Positions 40,937 to 49,308 of a DNA stretch of 64,000 bases are shown one piece after another (the first letter of the stretch is position 1; every line of letters starts with the position of its first letter). The position numbers were made by a program, and so were the translations under genes. This stretch comes from Vibrio diabolicus (GTDB taxonomy: Bacteria; Pseudomonadota; Gammaproteobacteria; Enterobacterales; Vibrionaceae), in the NCBI GenBank assembly GCA_001048675.1, contig CCKK01000015.1:62001-126000 (forward strand), read 5' to 3'. The notes under the pieces were generated by a model that was given only the letters and a program-made list of their open reading frames with translations, was not told the origin of the DNA and made no database searches.

Positions 40937-41481
40937 AATCGCTTCACCTCTTACTTGTTGATTTTCGTTTTATTCGGCTCGGGAGCATTAACAGAGAGAG
41001 CACTCCCCTACACTAAAATGTTGGTACTTAATATTTGTTTTGCCATTTTTGATTAACATTATGTTTACAATGCAATCCAAACTAAGAATGTAAAGCAATT
41101 AACATTTCACAAAGCTAATTGGTAAAAATGTGAGCTTGAAAGAGGTTAATTGTTATAAATGTCAATCCAAGTCACGCAAGACGCAGACTACGCTCGCAAA
41201 CACAAAAACCATCTCAGTTAACAAAAAACAAACAAGAAAAAGAAATAAACAAAAACAATTACACAGCTGACAGGTATAACAAAAATCAATAGCAAACGTT
41301 TGCCATTGAACAAAACTTTATCGTTCGTCAATAAAATATCGATTAATCCATCAATAATACCTTGCTGCATATTGCCAATTGTAAACGATAAGTGTAAAAA
41401 GCAAGGCGAGATAATTATCCATAAAACCATTTATGGTTAGTGGGTAATTTTAGGATTTTACATTTTATTAGCACAGAGGTT
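40937..41481. other. Intergenic region upstream of the DAACS symporter
   Basis: 545 AT-rich bases between divergent genes. Apart from a PurR/LacI-type palindrome (listed separately) nothing specific is seen. Long A/C-rich tracts (about 41220-41280) suggest an untranslated leader. Confidence 0.5.
41292..41303. promoter_or_regulatory. PurR/LacI-type operator candidate
   Basis: GCAAACGTTTGC is a perfect 12-bp palindrome with the central CG of LacI-family operators and matches the core of the PurR site. It is 190 bases upstream of the symporter start. The regulator is inferred. Confidence 0.45.
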
Positions 41482-42747
41482 ATGGAAGTGTTAAAAGAAA
41501 AGAGTTTGCTAAACAACATTGGCGTACAAGTCGTAATCGCCATGATCGTGGGCACAGCCGTTGGTGCCATGATGGGTCATGATGCGACAGTGTTCGCTCC
41601 TTTAGGTGCTATCTTTATCAACTTAATCAAAATGTTGGTTATTCCTTTGGTCGCTGTAGCCTTGATTTCTGGCGCCGCTGGTCTTGGGAACAGCCAGTCA
41701 GCAGGCAAAGTTGGCATCGTCACTCTAGGTTATTTCGGTTTAACATCCGCCCTAGCCGTTGCGCTTGCACTATTTATGGGTGAAGTATTCCAACCAGGCA
41801 TGGGGATCGACGTCTCTGGCGTTGAAGGCATGTTCTCAGCAGAATACGCTTCAAAAGGTGAACTACCTACTTTCTGGGCAACCATCACTGGTATGATCCC
41901 AACCAACGTTTTCCAATCACTAAATGAAGCAAACATCCTGCAGATCCTCGTTTTCTGTATGTTCTTTGGTATTGCAATTTCTAAGCAAGCAAAAGAGCGT
42001 CGTGAGCCAATCATTAATGGTGTTAACTGCATCGTTGACGCAATGGTTTGGATGATCAACAAAGTGATGATCATTGCCCCTATCGGCGTGTTCGGTCTAA
42101 TGGCAGAAGCAGTCGGTACATTCGGTTTTGGCGCACTAATGGTGGTATTCAAACTGTTCGTTGTTTACGTTGCCGCAATCCTAATCTTCGGTTTCGTTGT
42201 TTACCCAGCAATGGTGCATATTTTCACCAAGACATCAGCGAAGAAGTTCCTGTCTTCAATGAAAAAGCCACAAGCTGTTGCGCTTTCAACGGCCTCTTCT
42301 ATGGCAACACTGCCTGTCACAATGGACACTTGTGAAAAAGAACTGGGCGTAAAAAATTCAACCGCGTCATTTGTTCTGCCTCTAGGCGCAACGATCAACA
42401 TGTCAGGTAATGCGATTTACTATGGCTTGGTTGCTATCTTCTTTGCTCAACTGTTCAATATCGACCTAGGTATGGGCGCTTACATTGCAATTATCGTAAC
42501 GTCTACATTGGGTGCGGTTGGTCAAGCGGGTGTTCCTGGTCCTTCTTTCCTAGTGGTTGCCGTACTTCTTGCCGCTGGCATTCCAATTGAAGGTCTACCA
42601 CTGCTATTCGCTCTTGACCGTATTTTCGATATGATTCGTACAGCACTAAACATCACTGGTGATGCAGCATGTGCAGTTATCGTTGATGCGCTAATAGAAG
42701 AGGAAGAGGAAGCGGCAGAAGCTGAGCTTAAAAAGCAAGAAGCTTAG
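41482..42747 (+). CDS. Dicarboxylate/amino acid:cation symporter (DAACS family)
   Basis: 421 residues with about eight membrane helices and two re-entrant loops. Family signatures are the serine-rich hairpin ALSTASSMATLPVTMDTCE and LPLGATINMSGNAIYY, then PGPSFLVVAVLL and the ligand helix DMIRTALNITGDAACAVIV. Glutamate, aspartate, serine or C4-dicarboxylate is likely, driven by Na+ or H+; the substrate is not determined. The frame extends to GTG at 41440, but ATG at 41482 has an AGAGG site. The tail is Glu/Lys-rich. A strong terminator follows. Confidence 0.93.
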   Translation: MEVLKEKSLLNNIGVQVVIAMIVGTAVGAMMGHDATVFAPLGAIFINLIKMLVIPLVAVALISGAAGLGNSQSAGKVGIVTLGYFGLTSALAVALALFMGEVFQPGMGIDVSGVEGMFSAEYASKGELPTFWATITGMIPTNVFQSLNEANILQILVFCMFFGIAISKQAKERREPIINGVNCIVDAMVWMINKVMIIAPIGVFGLMAEAVGTFGFGALMVVFKLFVVYVAAILIFGFVVYPAMVHIFTKTSAKKFLSSMKKPQAVALSTASSMATLPVTMDTCEKELGVKNSTASFVLPLGATINMSGNAIYYGLVAIFFAQLFNIDLGMGAYIAIIVTSTLGAVGQAGVPGPSFLVVAVLLAAGIPIEGLPLLFALDRIFDMIRTALNITGDAACAVIVDALIEEEEEAAEAELKKQEA

Positions 42748-42764
42748 TCCTTTCTCGAATGAAC

Positions 42765-42795
42765 TAAAAACCGCTCACTATGAGCGGTTTTTTTG
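42765..42795 (+). terminator. Terminator of the DAACS symporter gene
   Basis: CCGCTCA (42771-42777) pairs with TGAGCGG (42781-42787) over CTA, extended by A/T pairs and a T run. Confidence 0.88.
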
Positions 42796-42903
42796 TTCTT
42801 TTCTTGCATTACGTAACTATATAAATAGAAACCAATAGCATAAATTTATCAAAATGATATAAACCATTACAAAATATAAAAAACGTCAGAACTAGGTTAT
42901 ATC

Positions 42904-44088
42904 ATGAGTCTTAAGCTGTCTTTGGAGCCCCTCGCCAGTACAGATTTGCCGATCGAGTCAAAACAACAGGCGCTGGTTGACACGGTTCTTCTTACTCTTA
43001 CACCGCAAGAAAGATCTTCTCTTTTTCAACAAGTTGCTTTGTATAGAATAAAGCTTCTCAAGTCCCTCTTTCCTAAATACGCATCTAAGAGTCTGTCCGT
43101 ACTGTTTGAATTAATGGATTATCGAGATTTAGTACAGCAGTATCCAACGCCTTTCTCCGAAGAGGCGCTCTTAATTGAACAAATTGCCGCAGATTGTTAC
43201 CCGCATTGGATGGTTTTCTGGTGTGAATGTGAGATTGCTGCGATCAAGCAAAAGCACCCTTTAAATGAAGCGACAAGACCAACTCAGCTCTCGTTTGACG
43301 ACCGCGACTATTCAAGCATATTGATCGAAGATATTGCCGAATGCGACCTAAAGGTAACACTGCCAAATCACGCTGCATTAATGCCGATTTCCGAAGCAAT
43401 CACACTGAGCAATCTTGAGCTCTTCGTCCAAACTGAACAATGGTTTGAGATATTGCCTCTATTATCACTCTCGCAGAAAGGTCAACACTTTGTGCTATTG
43501 TTCAAGCCTTCATCTACACCAATCATGGTCTCCTCCGCTTTGGTGCAAAACTGGCACCAAAGAAATACCTGGCTCAGCTATTCATCACCATTTAGTAGTG
43601 AGCAATGGCAGTTTTGCCTTCCTGATTATGGCTACATTACTTTTAATCAATTAGGCCTTTTTGGAGGTAACGATCTAACTCGCCAACGGACTCTTATTGA
43701 ATTTGATGCGCAGTTCCAATCTCACTTGAAAAACACTGAAGCGGTTTGCGAAGTGCTGCGTCTGACAGTGGGTGGCAACATCCAACAAAAACTGTACTTT
43801 TTGTATTTGGCACAAAAAGCATTGATGAGTGAGCTATATAAAGCAGGCTATAAGCTCAGCTTTACCATTATTGAACAAATATTTATGTTAAATTTCTATC
43901 AATCTATTGATTTAGAGGCCTACTTTCACTCAGGATACCGCGACATTAACGGTGACGGTACCAAGACATACCGCGGTTTCTGGAATTTAGGTATGATGGT
44001 TGAAGCATTTCAAGACATACAGTTTCGCGACTACAAACACCGCGTACGAACAAAAAGAATTGATGAAAAGGTGAATGAACATGCTTGA
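42904..44088 (+). CDS. luxM: Acyl-homoserine-lactone synthase, LuxM/AinS family
   Basis: 394 residues of the LuxM/AinS/VanM family, which is unrelated to LuxI. In V. harveyi LuxM makes 3-hydroxybutanoyl-homoserine lactone (AI-1). Recognition rests on overall match (for example FPKYASKSLSVLFELMDYRD, AADCYPHWMVFWCECEIAAI, FHSGYRDINGDGTKTYRGFWN), full family length, and above all the luxN gene that overlaps its 3' end by eight bases. The acyl chain used in this strain is inferred by analogy. The ribosome site is weak (AGGTTAT). Confidence 0.93.
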   Translation: MSLKLSLEPLASTDLPIESKQQALVDTVLLTLTPQERSSLFQQVALYRIKLLKSLFPKYASKSLSVLFELMDYRDLVQQYPTPFSEEALLIEQIAADCYPHWMVFWCECEIAAIKQKHPLNEATRPTQLSFDDRDYSSILIEDIAECDLKVTLPNHAALMPISEAITLSNLELFVQTEQWFEILPLLSLSQKGQHFVLLFKPSSTPIMVSSALVQNWHQRNTWLSYSSPFSSEQWQFCLPDYGYITFNQLGLFGGNDLTRQRTLIEFDAQFQSHLKNTEAVCEVLRLTVGGNIQQKLYFLYLAQKALMSELYKAGYKLSFTIIEQIFMLNFYQSIDLEAYFHSGYRDINGDGTKTYRGFWNLGMMVEAFQDIQFRDYKHRVRTKRIDEKVNEHA

Positions 44089-46621
44089 TATTCATCTTCA
44101 CGGCCTTTTTTATCCAAAAGCAATGACGCTATACGCCACTGTACTGGTGGTGTTCGCTTGGTTGTTATATTACTGCTATCGCCTAAAACAGAAGAGTGAA
44201 ACGATTTTAGGCTCGCATCATGCGCCGTACATTGCTTATTCTAGTTGCATCATCGTTTGGATCAGCAGCAACGCATACTTCCATACCGACTTATTGCCGG
44301 AGTTGGGCTCCGCTGGCGGTATTTTTATGGCTAAGTTGGCGAACTTGGCGTCATTCTTTGCCTTTGCATTCGCGTTCTATTTTTCTTGCCAGCTAGCGGC
44401 TGATATCAAAAAAACTGCGGTTAAAGCCTGGCAAAAAATCATCTTTGTGGCACTAGCAACGTACTCGCTTTACATCAACTTAGTACCAAACCTTACTGTC
44501 GAAAATGTCACCATTAGCGGCCCAAGTCAGTTCGTGATCGAGTTTGGTCCCCATACCTCATATTTCTTTATTAGTTTGCTGACATTTGTTGTATTAACCC
44601 TGCTGAACTTGATTACCATGCGAGCGAACAGCAGCAAACTCACGCTGGCAAAAAGTAACTATATGATCGCCGGCATTTTGGTCTTCATGTTATCAACTGC
44701 AGTGATACACCTTGGAATGACTTACTTCCTTGGTGACTTTTCCTTAACCTGGTTACCACCAGCACTTTCAATTAGTGAAATGTTGTTTGTAGGCTATGCC
44801 CTGCTTACCTCTCGCTTTTATAGCGCTAAATACCTCACATACTTAACCGTTAGCGCGCTGTTTGTCTGTGCCATTTTCGTCCTCCCGCTGGGCGCAATAT
44901 TTATTCCTATCTCAGAAGATAACCAATGGCTTGTAGCGGTGCCTTTATGCGCACTCATCGGTATCACTTGGCACTTGCTTTACAAACGCGTCAGTCGTTT
45001 CGCGTCCTATTTTATTTATGGGAAACGACATACACCCGTTCAACAAATTCTTGGATTAGAAGAGGAATTTAAACGCTCAATAGATGATGCAATGCGCCAG
45101 TTAGCAGCGTTACTGAATATACCAAATAATAAATTGCAGCTCGTCACCAGCAGTTACACCGAAACGTTTTATGAAGATTATCTGCCGTCAAGCAAGTCTG
45201 TTCTCGTGCTTGATGAACTGTCTGAAGAAATTGATTATGCCTCCTCGTCGAAAGGCTCAATGCGCAAGCTCTACGAACGTATGCGATCCAGCAATACGGC
45301 GCTCGTAATGCCTCTTTTTGGTCGTGGAAAGTCCGTTACGCACTTACTGATTTCTTCACACAAAATGGATAATAAGCTGTTTTCTAATGAAGAAATTTCA
45401 GCATTGCAAACCTTATTAGTTCGCATCCAGAGCACCATCGAGGCCGATAGAAAAGTACGCCAAAGCCGTGCGCTCGCTAACTCTATTGCGCATGAAATGC
45501 GTAACCCTCTCGCTCAAGTGCAATTACGATTTGAAGCTTTAAAACAGCATATCGAATCAAACGCTTCACTTGAGACGTTAAAGAGTGAGATTGATAAAGG
45601 AGAAGCAGCGATTCAGCGTGGTCGCCAACTCATCGACATTATTTTGCGAGAAGTCAGCGACAGCTCACCTGAGCACGAACCCTTAACTATTACGTCTATA
45701 CATAAAGCTGTCGATCAAGCGGTCAGCCGTTATGGCTTTGAAAACGATCAAATAATTGAAAGGATCAATCTGCCCCAAGAGCACGATTTTGTCGCGAAAT
45801 TAAACGAAACTCTGTTTAACTTTGTCATTTTCAATTTGATTCGCAATGCTATCTACTATTTTGATTCTTATCCCGATAGTCAAATTGAGATTCGTAGCCA
45901 AACGGGGGCCTACGAAAACATTCTGGTCTTCCGAGATAGTGGCCCTGGCATAGATAGCAGTATCTTACACAAGATATTTGACGACTTCTTCTCGTATCAG
46001 AAAAGTGGCGGCAGCGGCCTTGGCTTGGGCTACTGTCAACGCGTTATGCGCTCTTTTGGCGGACGAATTGAGTGCCAGTCTGAATTGGGCGAATTTACTG
46101 AGTTCTACTTGTATTTCCCGGTCGTCCCAAACGCACCCAAACCAGAGACTTTGAGAACACCGGACTTCAATGGCTGGAAAGTAAATGCACCACATTCTGA
46201 ACCTCGCACAGCCCAACACGTACAAGTAAGTAACGATGCACCAACAGTGCTCATTGTTGATGACAAAGAGGTGCAGCGTACTTTGGTTCAAATGTACTTA
46301 AAAAGGCTGGGAGTCAACAGCTTACAAGCAAATAATGGCGCTTCCGCGGTGGAGCTATTTCAGTCGCACAAGATTGATTTGGTGCTTATGGATGTACAGA
46401 TGCCAGTGATGAATGGATTTGACGCAAGCCAACGAATTAAGCAAATTGCGTCTTCCGTTCCTATCATCGCACTATCTGGAGAGTCTGGAGCTAAAGAGCT
46501 GGAGCTAATTGCGAAACTCATGGATGACAGACTTGAAAAGCCAACCACGTTAAATGCGCTCCAAACCGTCATCAAGCGCTGGTTGCAACATGAGAGTTTT
46601 GCTACTTCCAACACTTTCTAA
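44081..46621 (+). CDS. luxN: Hybrid sensor kinase LuxN, AI-1 receptor
   Basis: 846 residues from ATG at 44081. This start is chosen over 44075 because AAGG is well spaced, and because it puts the phospho-acceptors at His471 (NSIAHEMRNPLAQ) and Asp771 (LVLMDVQMPVMNG), identical to V. harveyi numbering. About nine membrane helices form the lactone-binding part (first 280 residues). The kinase ATP site has NLIRNAIYYF, FRDSGPGID and SGGSGLGLGYC, and a receiver domain ends the protein. At low signal LuxN phosphorylates LuxU/LuxO; ligand switches it to phosphatase. It is in an operon with luxM. Confidence 0.96.
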   Translation: MLDIHLHGLFYPKAMTLYATVLVVFAWLLYYCYRLKQKSETILGSHHAPYIAYSSCIIVWISSNAYFHTDLLPELGSAGGIFMAKLANLASFFAFAFAFYFSCQLAADIKKTAVKAWQKIIFVALATYSLYINLVPNLTVENVTISGPSQFVIEFGPHTSYFFISLLTFVVLTLLNLITMRANSSKLTLAKSNYMIAGILVFMLSTAVIHLGMTYFLGDFSLTWLPPALSISEMLFVGYALLTSRFYSAKYLTYLTVSALFVCAIFVLPLGAIFIPISEDNQWLVAVPLCALIGITWHLLYKRVSRFASYFIYGKRHTPVQQILGLEEEFKRSIDDAMRQLAALLNIPNNKLQLVTSSYTETFYEDYLPSSKSVLVLDELSEEIDYASSSKGSMRKLYERMRSSNTALVMPLFGRGKSVTHLLISSHKMDNKLFSNEEISALQTLLVRIQSTIEADRKVRQSRALANSIAHEMRNPLAQVQLRFEALKQHIESNASLETLKSEIDKGEAAIQRGRQLIDIILREVSDSSPEHEPLTITSIHKAVDQAVSRYGFENDQIIERINLPQEHDFVAKLNETLFNFVIFNLIRNAIYYFDSYPDSQIEIRSQTGAYENILVFRDSGPGIDSSILHKIFDDFFSYQKSGGSGLGLGYCQRVMRSFGGRIECQSELGEFTEFYLYFPVVPNAPKPETLRTPDFNGWKVNAPHSEPRTAQHVQVSNDAPTVLIVDDKEVQRTLVQMYLKRLGVNSLQANNGASAVELFQSHKIDLVLMDVQMPVMNGFDASQRIKQIASSVPIIALSGESGAKELELIAKLMDDRLEKPTTLNALQTVIKRWLQHESFATSNTF

Positions 46622-46732
46622 TTTGCGAAGATAAAACTGGCACTAGATGTGCATTACTGAAGTAAATCGAATTATCCAGAGGGTCAAGCAAGCTGCAAAT
46701 GGTTAGCGGATGAGCTTGATAAGGAGATCGCC

Positions 46733-46975
46733 ATGTTACTTCATCGACACACATACTACGGCTTGATTCATCATGGAATCAAAGCACTACTACTCGATCG
46801 CTTAGGCCACTATACAGAAGAAGAATACCATCAGTATCTGAGCCTAATGACCGGCAAATCCACTTGCTTTACGATGTCTCTCGAAGAGCTTGAAGCAACC
46901 GTTGATAATCTGTTACGTGAAGGCTATTTAGAAGATGTCAAAACGCTTATTTCTCAATATCAACGTGTTGCTTAA
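46733..46975 (+). CDS. Small GemA-like (DUF1018) protein
   Basis: 80 residues starting behind AAGGAG. The segment from YYGLIHHGIKALLLDR to YLSLMTGKSTCFTMSLEELE follows the pattern of the Mu GemA/DUF1018 family (a short helix, then LTGKxSCxxMxxxELE), which is otherwise met mostly in Mu-like prophages as a host-gyrase or gene-expression modulator. No other phage gene is present, so it is a solitary, probably domesticated copy. It lies 111 bases after luxN on the same strand, possibly on the same transcript. Function unknown. Confidence 0.65.
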   Translation: MLLHRHTYYGLIHHGIKALLLDRLGHYTEEEYHQYLSLMTGKSTCFTMSLEELEATVDNLLREGYLEDVKTLISQYQRVA

Positions 46976-46995
46976 ATCTTAAATTCTATCAACTC

Positions 46996-47021
46996 AATTG
47001 CCGCTCTATCGCGGCAATTTT
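46996..47021 (+). terminator. Terminator after the GemA-like gene
   Basis: AATTGCCGC pairs with GCGGCAATT over TCTATC and is followed by TTT. It is the first clear terminator after luxM-luxN, supporting a three-gene transcript. Confidence 0.82.
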
Positions 47022-47178
47022 TATGCCTTCGATTTACTACTTCATCTTTGCGAAATGTTGCTTGTTGTATCATTCAGTCAGGGGATTACTTCTCTTACCT
47101 CTAACCTTGACGGTATTCACATCTTGTCAGATTCCGTTAGACTGTCTTCAATTCACTAATTAGGTAGATTTTGCCACC

Positions 47179-47737
47179 ATGAAGCAAATCCTAGATTTTA
47201 TCCCACTCATCGTCTTCTTCGCTTTGTACAAGATGTACGACATCTACGCAGCAACAGGAGCGCTGATCGTTGCAACGGCAATTCAGCTTGTCGTCACCTA
47301 TGCTCTGTAATAAAAAAGTCGAGAAAATGCAGCTAATTACGTTCGTTATCGTGACGATATTTGGCAGCATGACCCTTTTCTTCCACGACGACAATTTCAT
47401 AAAATGGAAAGTCACCATCATTTATGTGATTCTAGCTATCGGTTTAGCAGCGAGTCACGCAATGGGGAAATCAGCCATCAAAGGCATGTTGGGCAAAGAA
47501 ATTTCGCTACCTGATGCTATTTGGGCGAAGATCAACTGGGCTTGGGTCGGCTTCTTCTCATTCTTTGCTGGTCTGAACATTTATATAGCTTACGAGCTAC
47601 CACTGGATGTTTGGGTCAACTTCAAAGTATTCGGAATGTTGATTGCGACATTTGCCTACATGATTGCGACTGGCTTCTACATTTACAAACACATGCCAAA
47701 AGAACAAAAAAATAAACTCATCCGATGTGTCGACTGA
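47179..47737 (+). pseudogene. yciB: Inner-membrane protein YciB (IspZ), one-base frameshift
   Basis: From ATG at 47179 the frame reads [21 protein letters not shown]... and meets TAA at codon 44 (47308-47310). Removing one A (TAAT to TAT) gives [16 protein letters not shown] and restores a protein of 185 residues, the normal size, with five membrane helices. YciB takes part in cell-envelope and septum synthesis, interacting with elongation and division proteins. The 5' part and the downstream +1 frame are both clearly conserved. A loss-of-function insertion or a consensus error are the two readings. Confidence 0.9.
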
Positions 47738-47776
47738 TGATTAAAAACTCAGTTTTGCTATAATCCGCGCACTTTG

Positions 47777-47801
47777 CAGCGACCTTCGGGTCGCTGTTTT
47801 G
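47777..47801 (+). terminator. UUCG-loop terminator of yciB
   Basis: CAGCGACC and GGTCGCTG form a perfect 8-bp stem around TTCG, followed by TTTT. Confidence 0.85.
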
Positions 47802-47971
47802 CTCCATGTATCACTAAACCGATCAAACGGCATACCGGAATCAGACCATTCTTGCTGCTGTAAACCAACTTTCTCTGGTCCGGTGTCTGCGGTTTTTTTA
47901 AGGACCTTTGGTTCTAGGTATTTACTATGTTGGCGCTTAGTTTGAGCGCCTTTAAGATTTAGGATGTCACA

Positions 47972-48367
47972 ATGAGTCAAGAAATTAGCTCTCCGAGAGG
48001 TCAACTGCTGCTTCGTACCCTTGCAATGCCTGCCGATACTAATGCCAATGGCGATATTTTTGGTGGTTGGATTATGTCTCAGCTCGACCTAGCAGGTGCG
48101 ATTCTGGCCAAAGAGATCTCTTCTGGTCGCGTTGTTACCGTTTCAGTGTCCAGCATTACCTTCAAGAAGCCTGTAGGTGTTGGCGATGTCGTTTGCTGCT
48201 ATGGCGAATGCACTAAGATTGGTCGCACCTCAATGAGTGTCGATCTGGAAGTATGGGTCAAGCCGGTAAAAGCACACGGTGTCGGCGAGCGCTTCATGGT
48301 TTGTGATGCGACTTTCAACTACGTAGCCATTGACAGTGAAGGCAAACCACGCCCTGTTCAGAATTAG
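47972..48367 (+). CDS. yciA: Acyl-CoA thioesterase YciA
   Basis: 131 residues, a hotdog-fold thioesterase of broad acyl-CoA range. The catalytic opening is MPADTNANGDIFGGWIMSQLD, followed by VTVSVSSITFKKPVGVGDVV, both signature YciA stretches. It is grouped with yciB and yciI as in many gamma-proteobacteria. The 230 bases upstream have a T7 run (47891-47900 region) without a strong stem; no leader element was recognised. Confidence 0.95.
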   Translation: MSQEISSPRGQLLLRTLAMPADTNANGDIFGGWIMSQLDLAGAILAKEISSGRVVTVSVSSITFKKPVGVGDVVCCYGECTKIGRTSMSVDLEVWVKPVKAHGVGERFMVCDATFNYVAIDSEGKPRPVQN

Positions 48368-48482
48368 TCAACCTACAGCGCTAACTGTTAGAAAGGATCT
48401 CACATTTTCTGTTGTTCACTTGTGAGAGACACAAAAAAGGCGTTAAATTAACACTTTACCCTACCAATTAAGGAACTATGCT

Positions 48483-48779
48483 ATGTGGTATGTCATCTTT
48501 TCTCAGGACGTCGAGAACTCGCTGGAAAAACGCATGAGCGTTCGCCCGCAACACTTGGAGCGCTTACAAAAGCTTCAAGACGAAGGTCGCCTTCTTACTG
48601 CTGGCCCTATGCCTGCGATAGACTCTGACAACCCAGGAGAAGCTGGATTTACGGGCTCGACTGTCATCGCTGAGTTCGCCTCTCTAGAAGACGCTAAAGC
48701 GTGGGCAGAAGCCGATCCTTACGTAGCGGCTGGTGTTTACGATAATGTAATCGTGAAACCGTTCAAAAAAGTGTTTTAA
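48483..48779 (+). CDS. yciI: YciI family protein
   Basis: 98 residues of the dimeric ferredoxin-like YciI fold. [28 protein letters not shown] holds the conserved R-x2-H active-site-like pair, and [18 protein letters not shown] the second motif. No activity is established for the E. coli protein. It lies three bases before the pilotin-like lipoprotein gene, so the two are co-transcribed. Confidence 0.93.
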   Translation: MWYVIFSQDVENSLEKRMSVRPQHLERLQKLQDEGRLLTAGPMPAIDSDNPGEAGFTGSTVIAEFASLEDAKAWAEADPYVAAGVYDNVIVKPFKKVF

Positions 48780-48782
48780 TTT

Positions 48783-49175
48783 ATGAAAAAATTACTGTGT
48801 CTTTTCTTGGCATTTGGTGCGTTAGCGGGCTGTTCATCTACCGATGATAATCAACGCCAGCTTGAGCTATTGGCATCAAACCGAGCGGGAGTCTTGTCCG
48901 CAGGTCTCCCTTTGGAATACGGTCCACTGCAGATAATGCGTGTCTCATCCAACAAAAATGTTGTTGAAATGATGATGATTTATAACGATGACGCACTCGG
49001 TGCAAAGCCGTTAAATCAAGTACTGAATACCAGTATCTACACCTATTGCAATAACCCGGAAGTTCGTAAGCAAATTGATATGGGCTTAATGTACCGTATT
49101 AAAGTGCGTAACTCTCGCGGTCAGTTGATGGCAGATGAGTTGGTTTCCGCGCAAACTTGTACTCAAATGAAATAG
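48783..49175 (+). CDS. aspS: Type II secretion pilotin lipoprotein, AspS/GspS-beta family
   Basis: 130 residues. The lipoprotein signal peptide ends LAFGALAGCSS, with the lipobox cysteine at residue 17; Ser follows, favouring outer-membrane sorting. The mature part, with SAGLPLEYGPLQIMRVSSN, two later cysteines that can form a disulphide, and YRIKVRNSRGQLM, resembles AspS, which carries the T2SS secretin GspD to the outer membrane in Vibrio. Other T2SS genes are elsewhere, as usual for AspS. A bidirectional terminator separates it from metE. Confidence 0.85.
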   Translation: MKKLLCLFLAFGALAGCSSTDDNQRQLELLASNRAGVLSAGLPLEYGPLQIMRVSSNKNVVEMMMIYNDDALGAKPLNQVLNTSIYTYCNNPEVRKQIDMGLMYRIKVRNSRGQLMADELVSAQTCTQMK

Positions 49176-49261
49176 TCACAGTGAGTACGTTGTTTTCGAT
49201 ACGAGCAATTCATCCGCTATTGCGGGATAGTATAACGACGAAAATGAACGGCTAAGAATAG

Positions 49262-49290
49262 AAAAACGGAGACAACGGTCTCCGTTTTTA
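49262..49290. terminator. Bidirectional terminator between aspS and metE
   Basis: AAAAACGGAGAC pairs with GTCTCCGTTTTT over AACG, with T-rich exits on both strands. Confidence 0.88.
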
Positions 49291-49308
49291 TTTGCTAAAA
49301 AAGGTGCC

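Noticed and set aside
47741..48004. 87-codon minus-strand frame before yciA
   Set aside because: It overlaps the yciB terminator and the yciA start; no conserved sequence.
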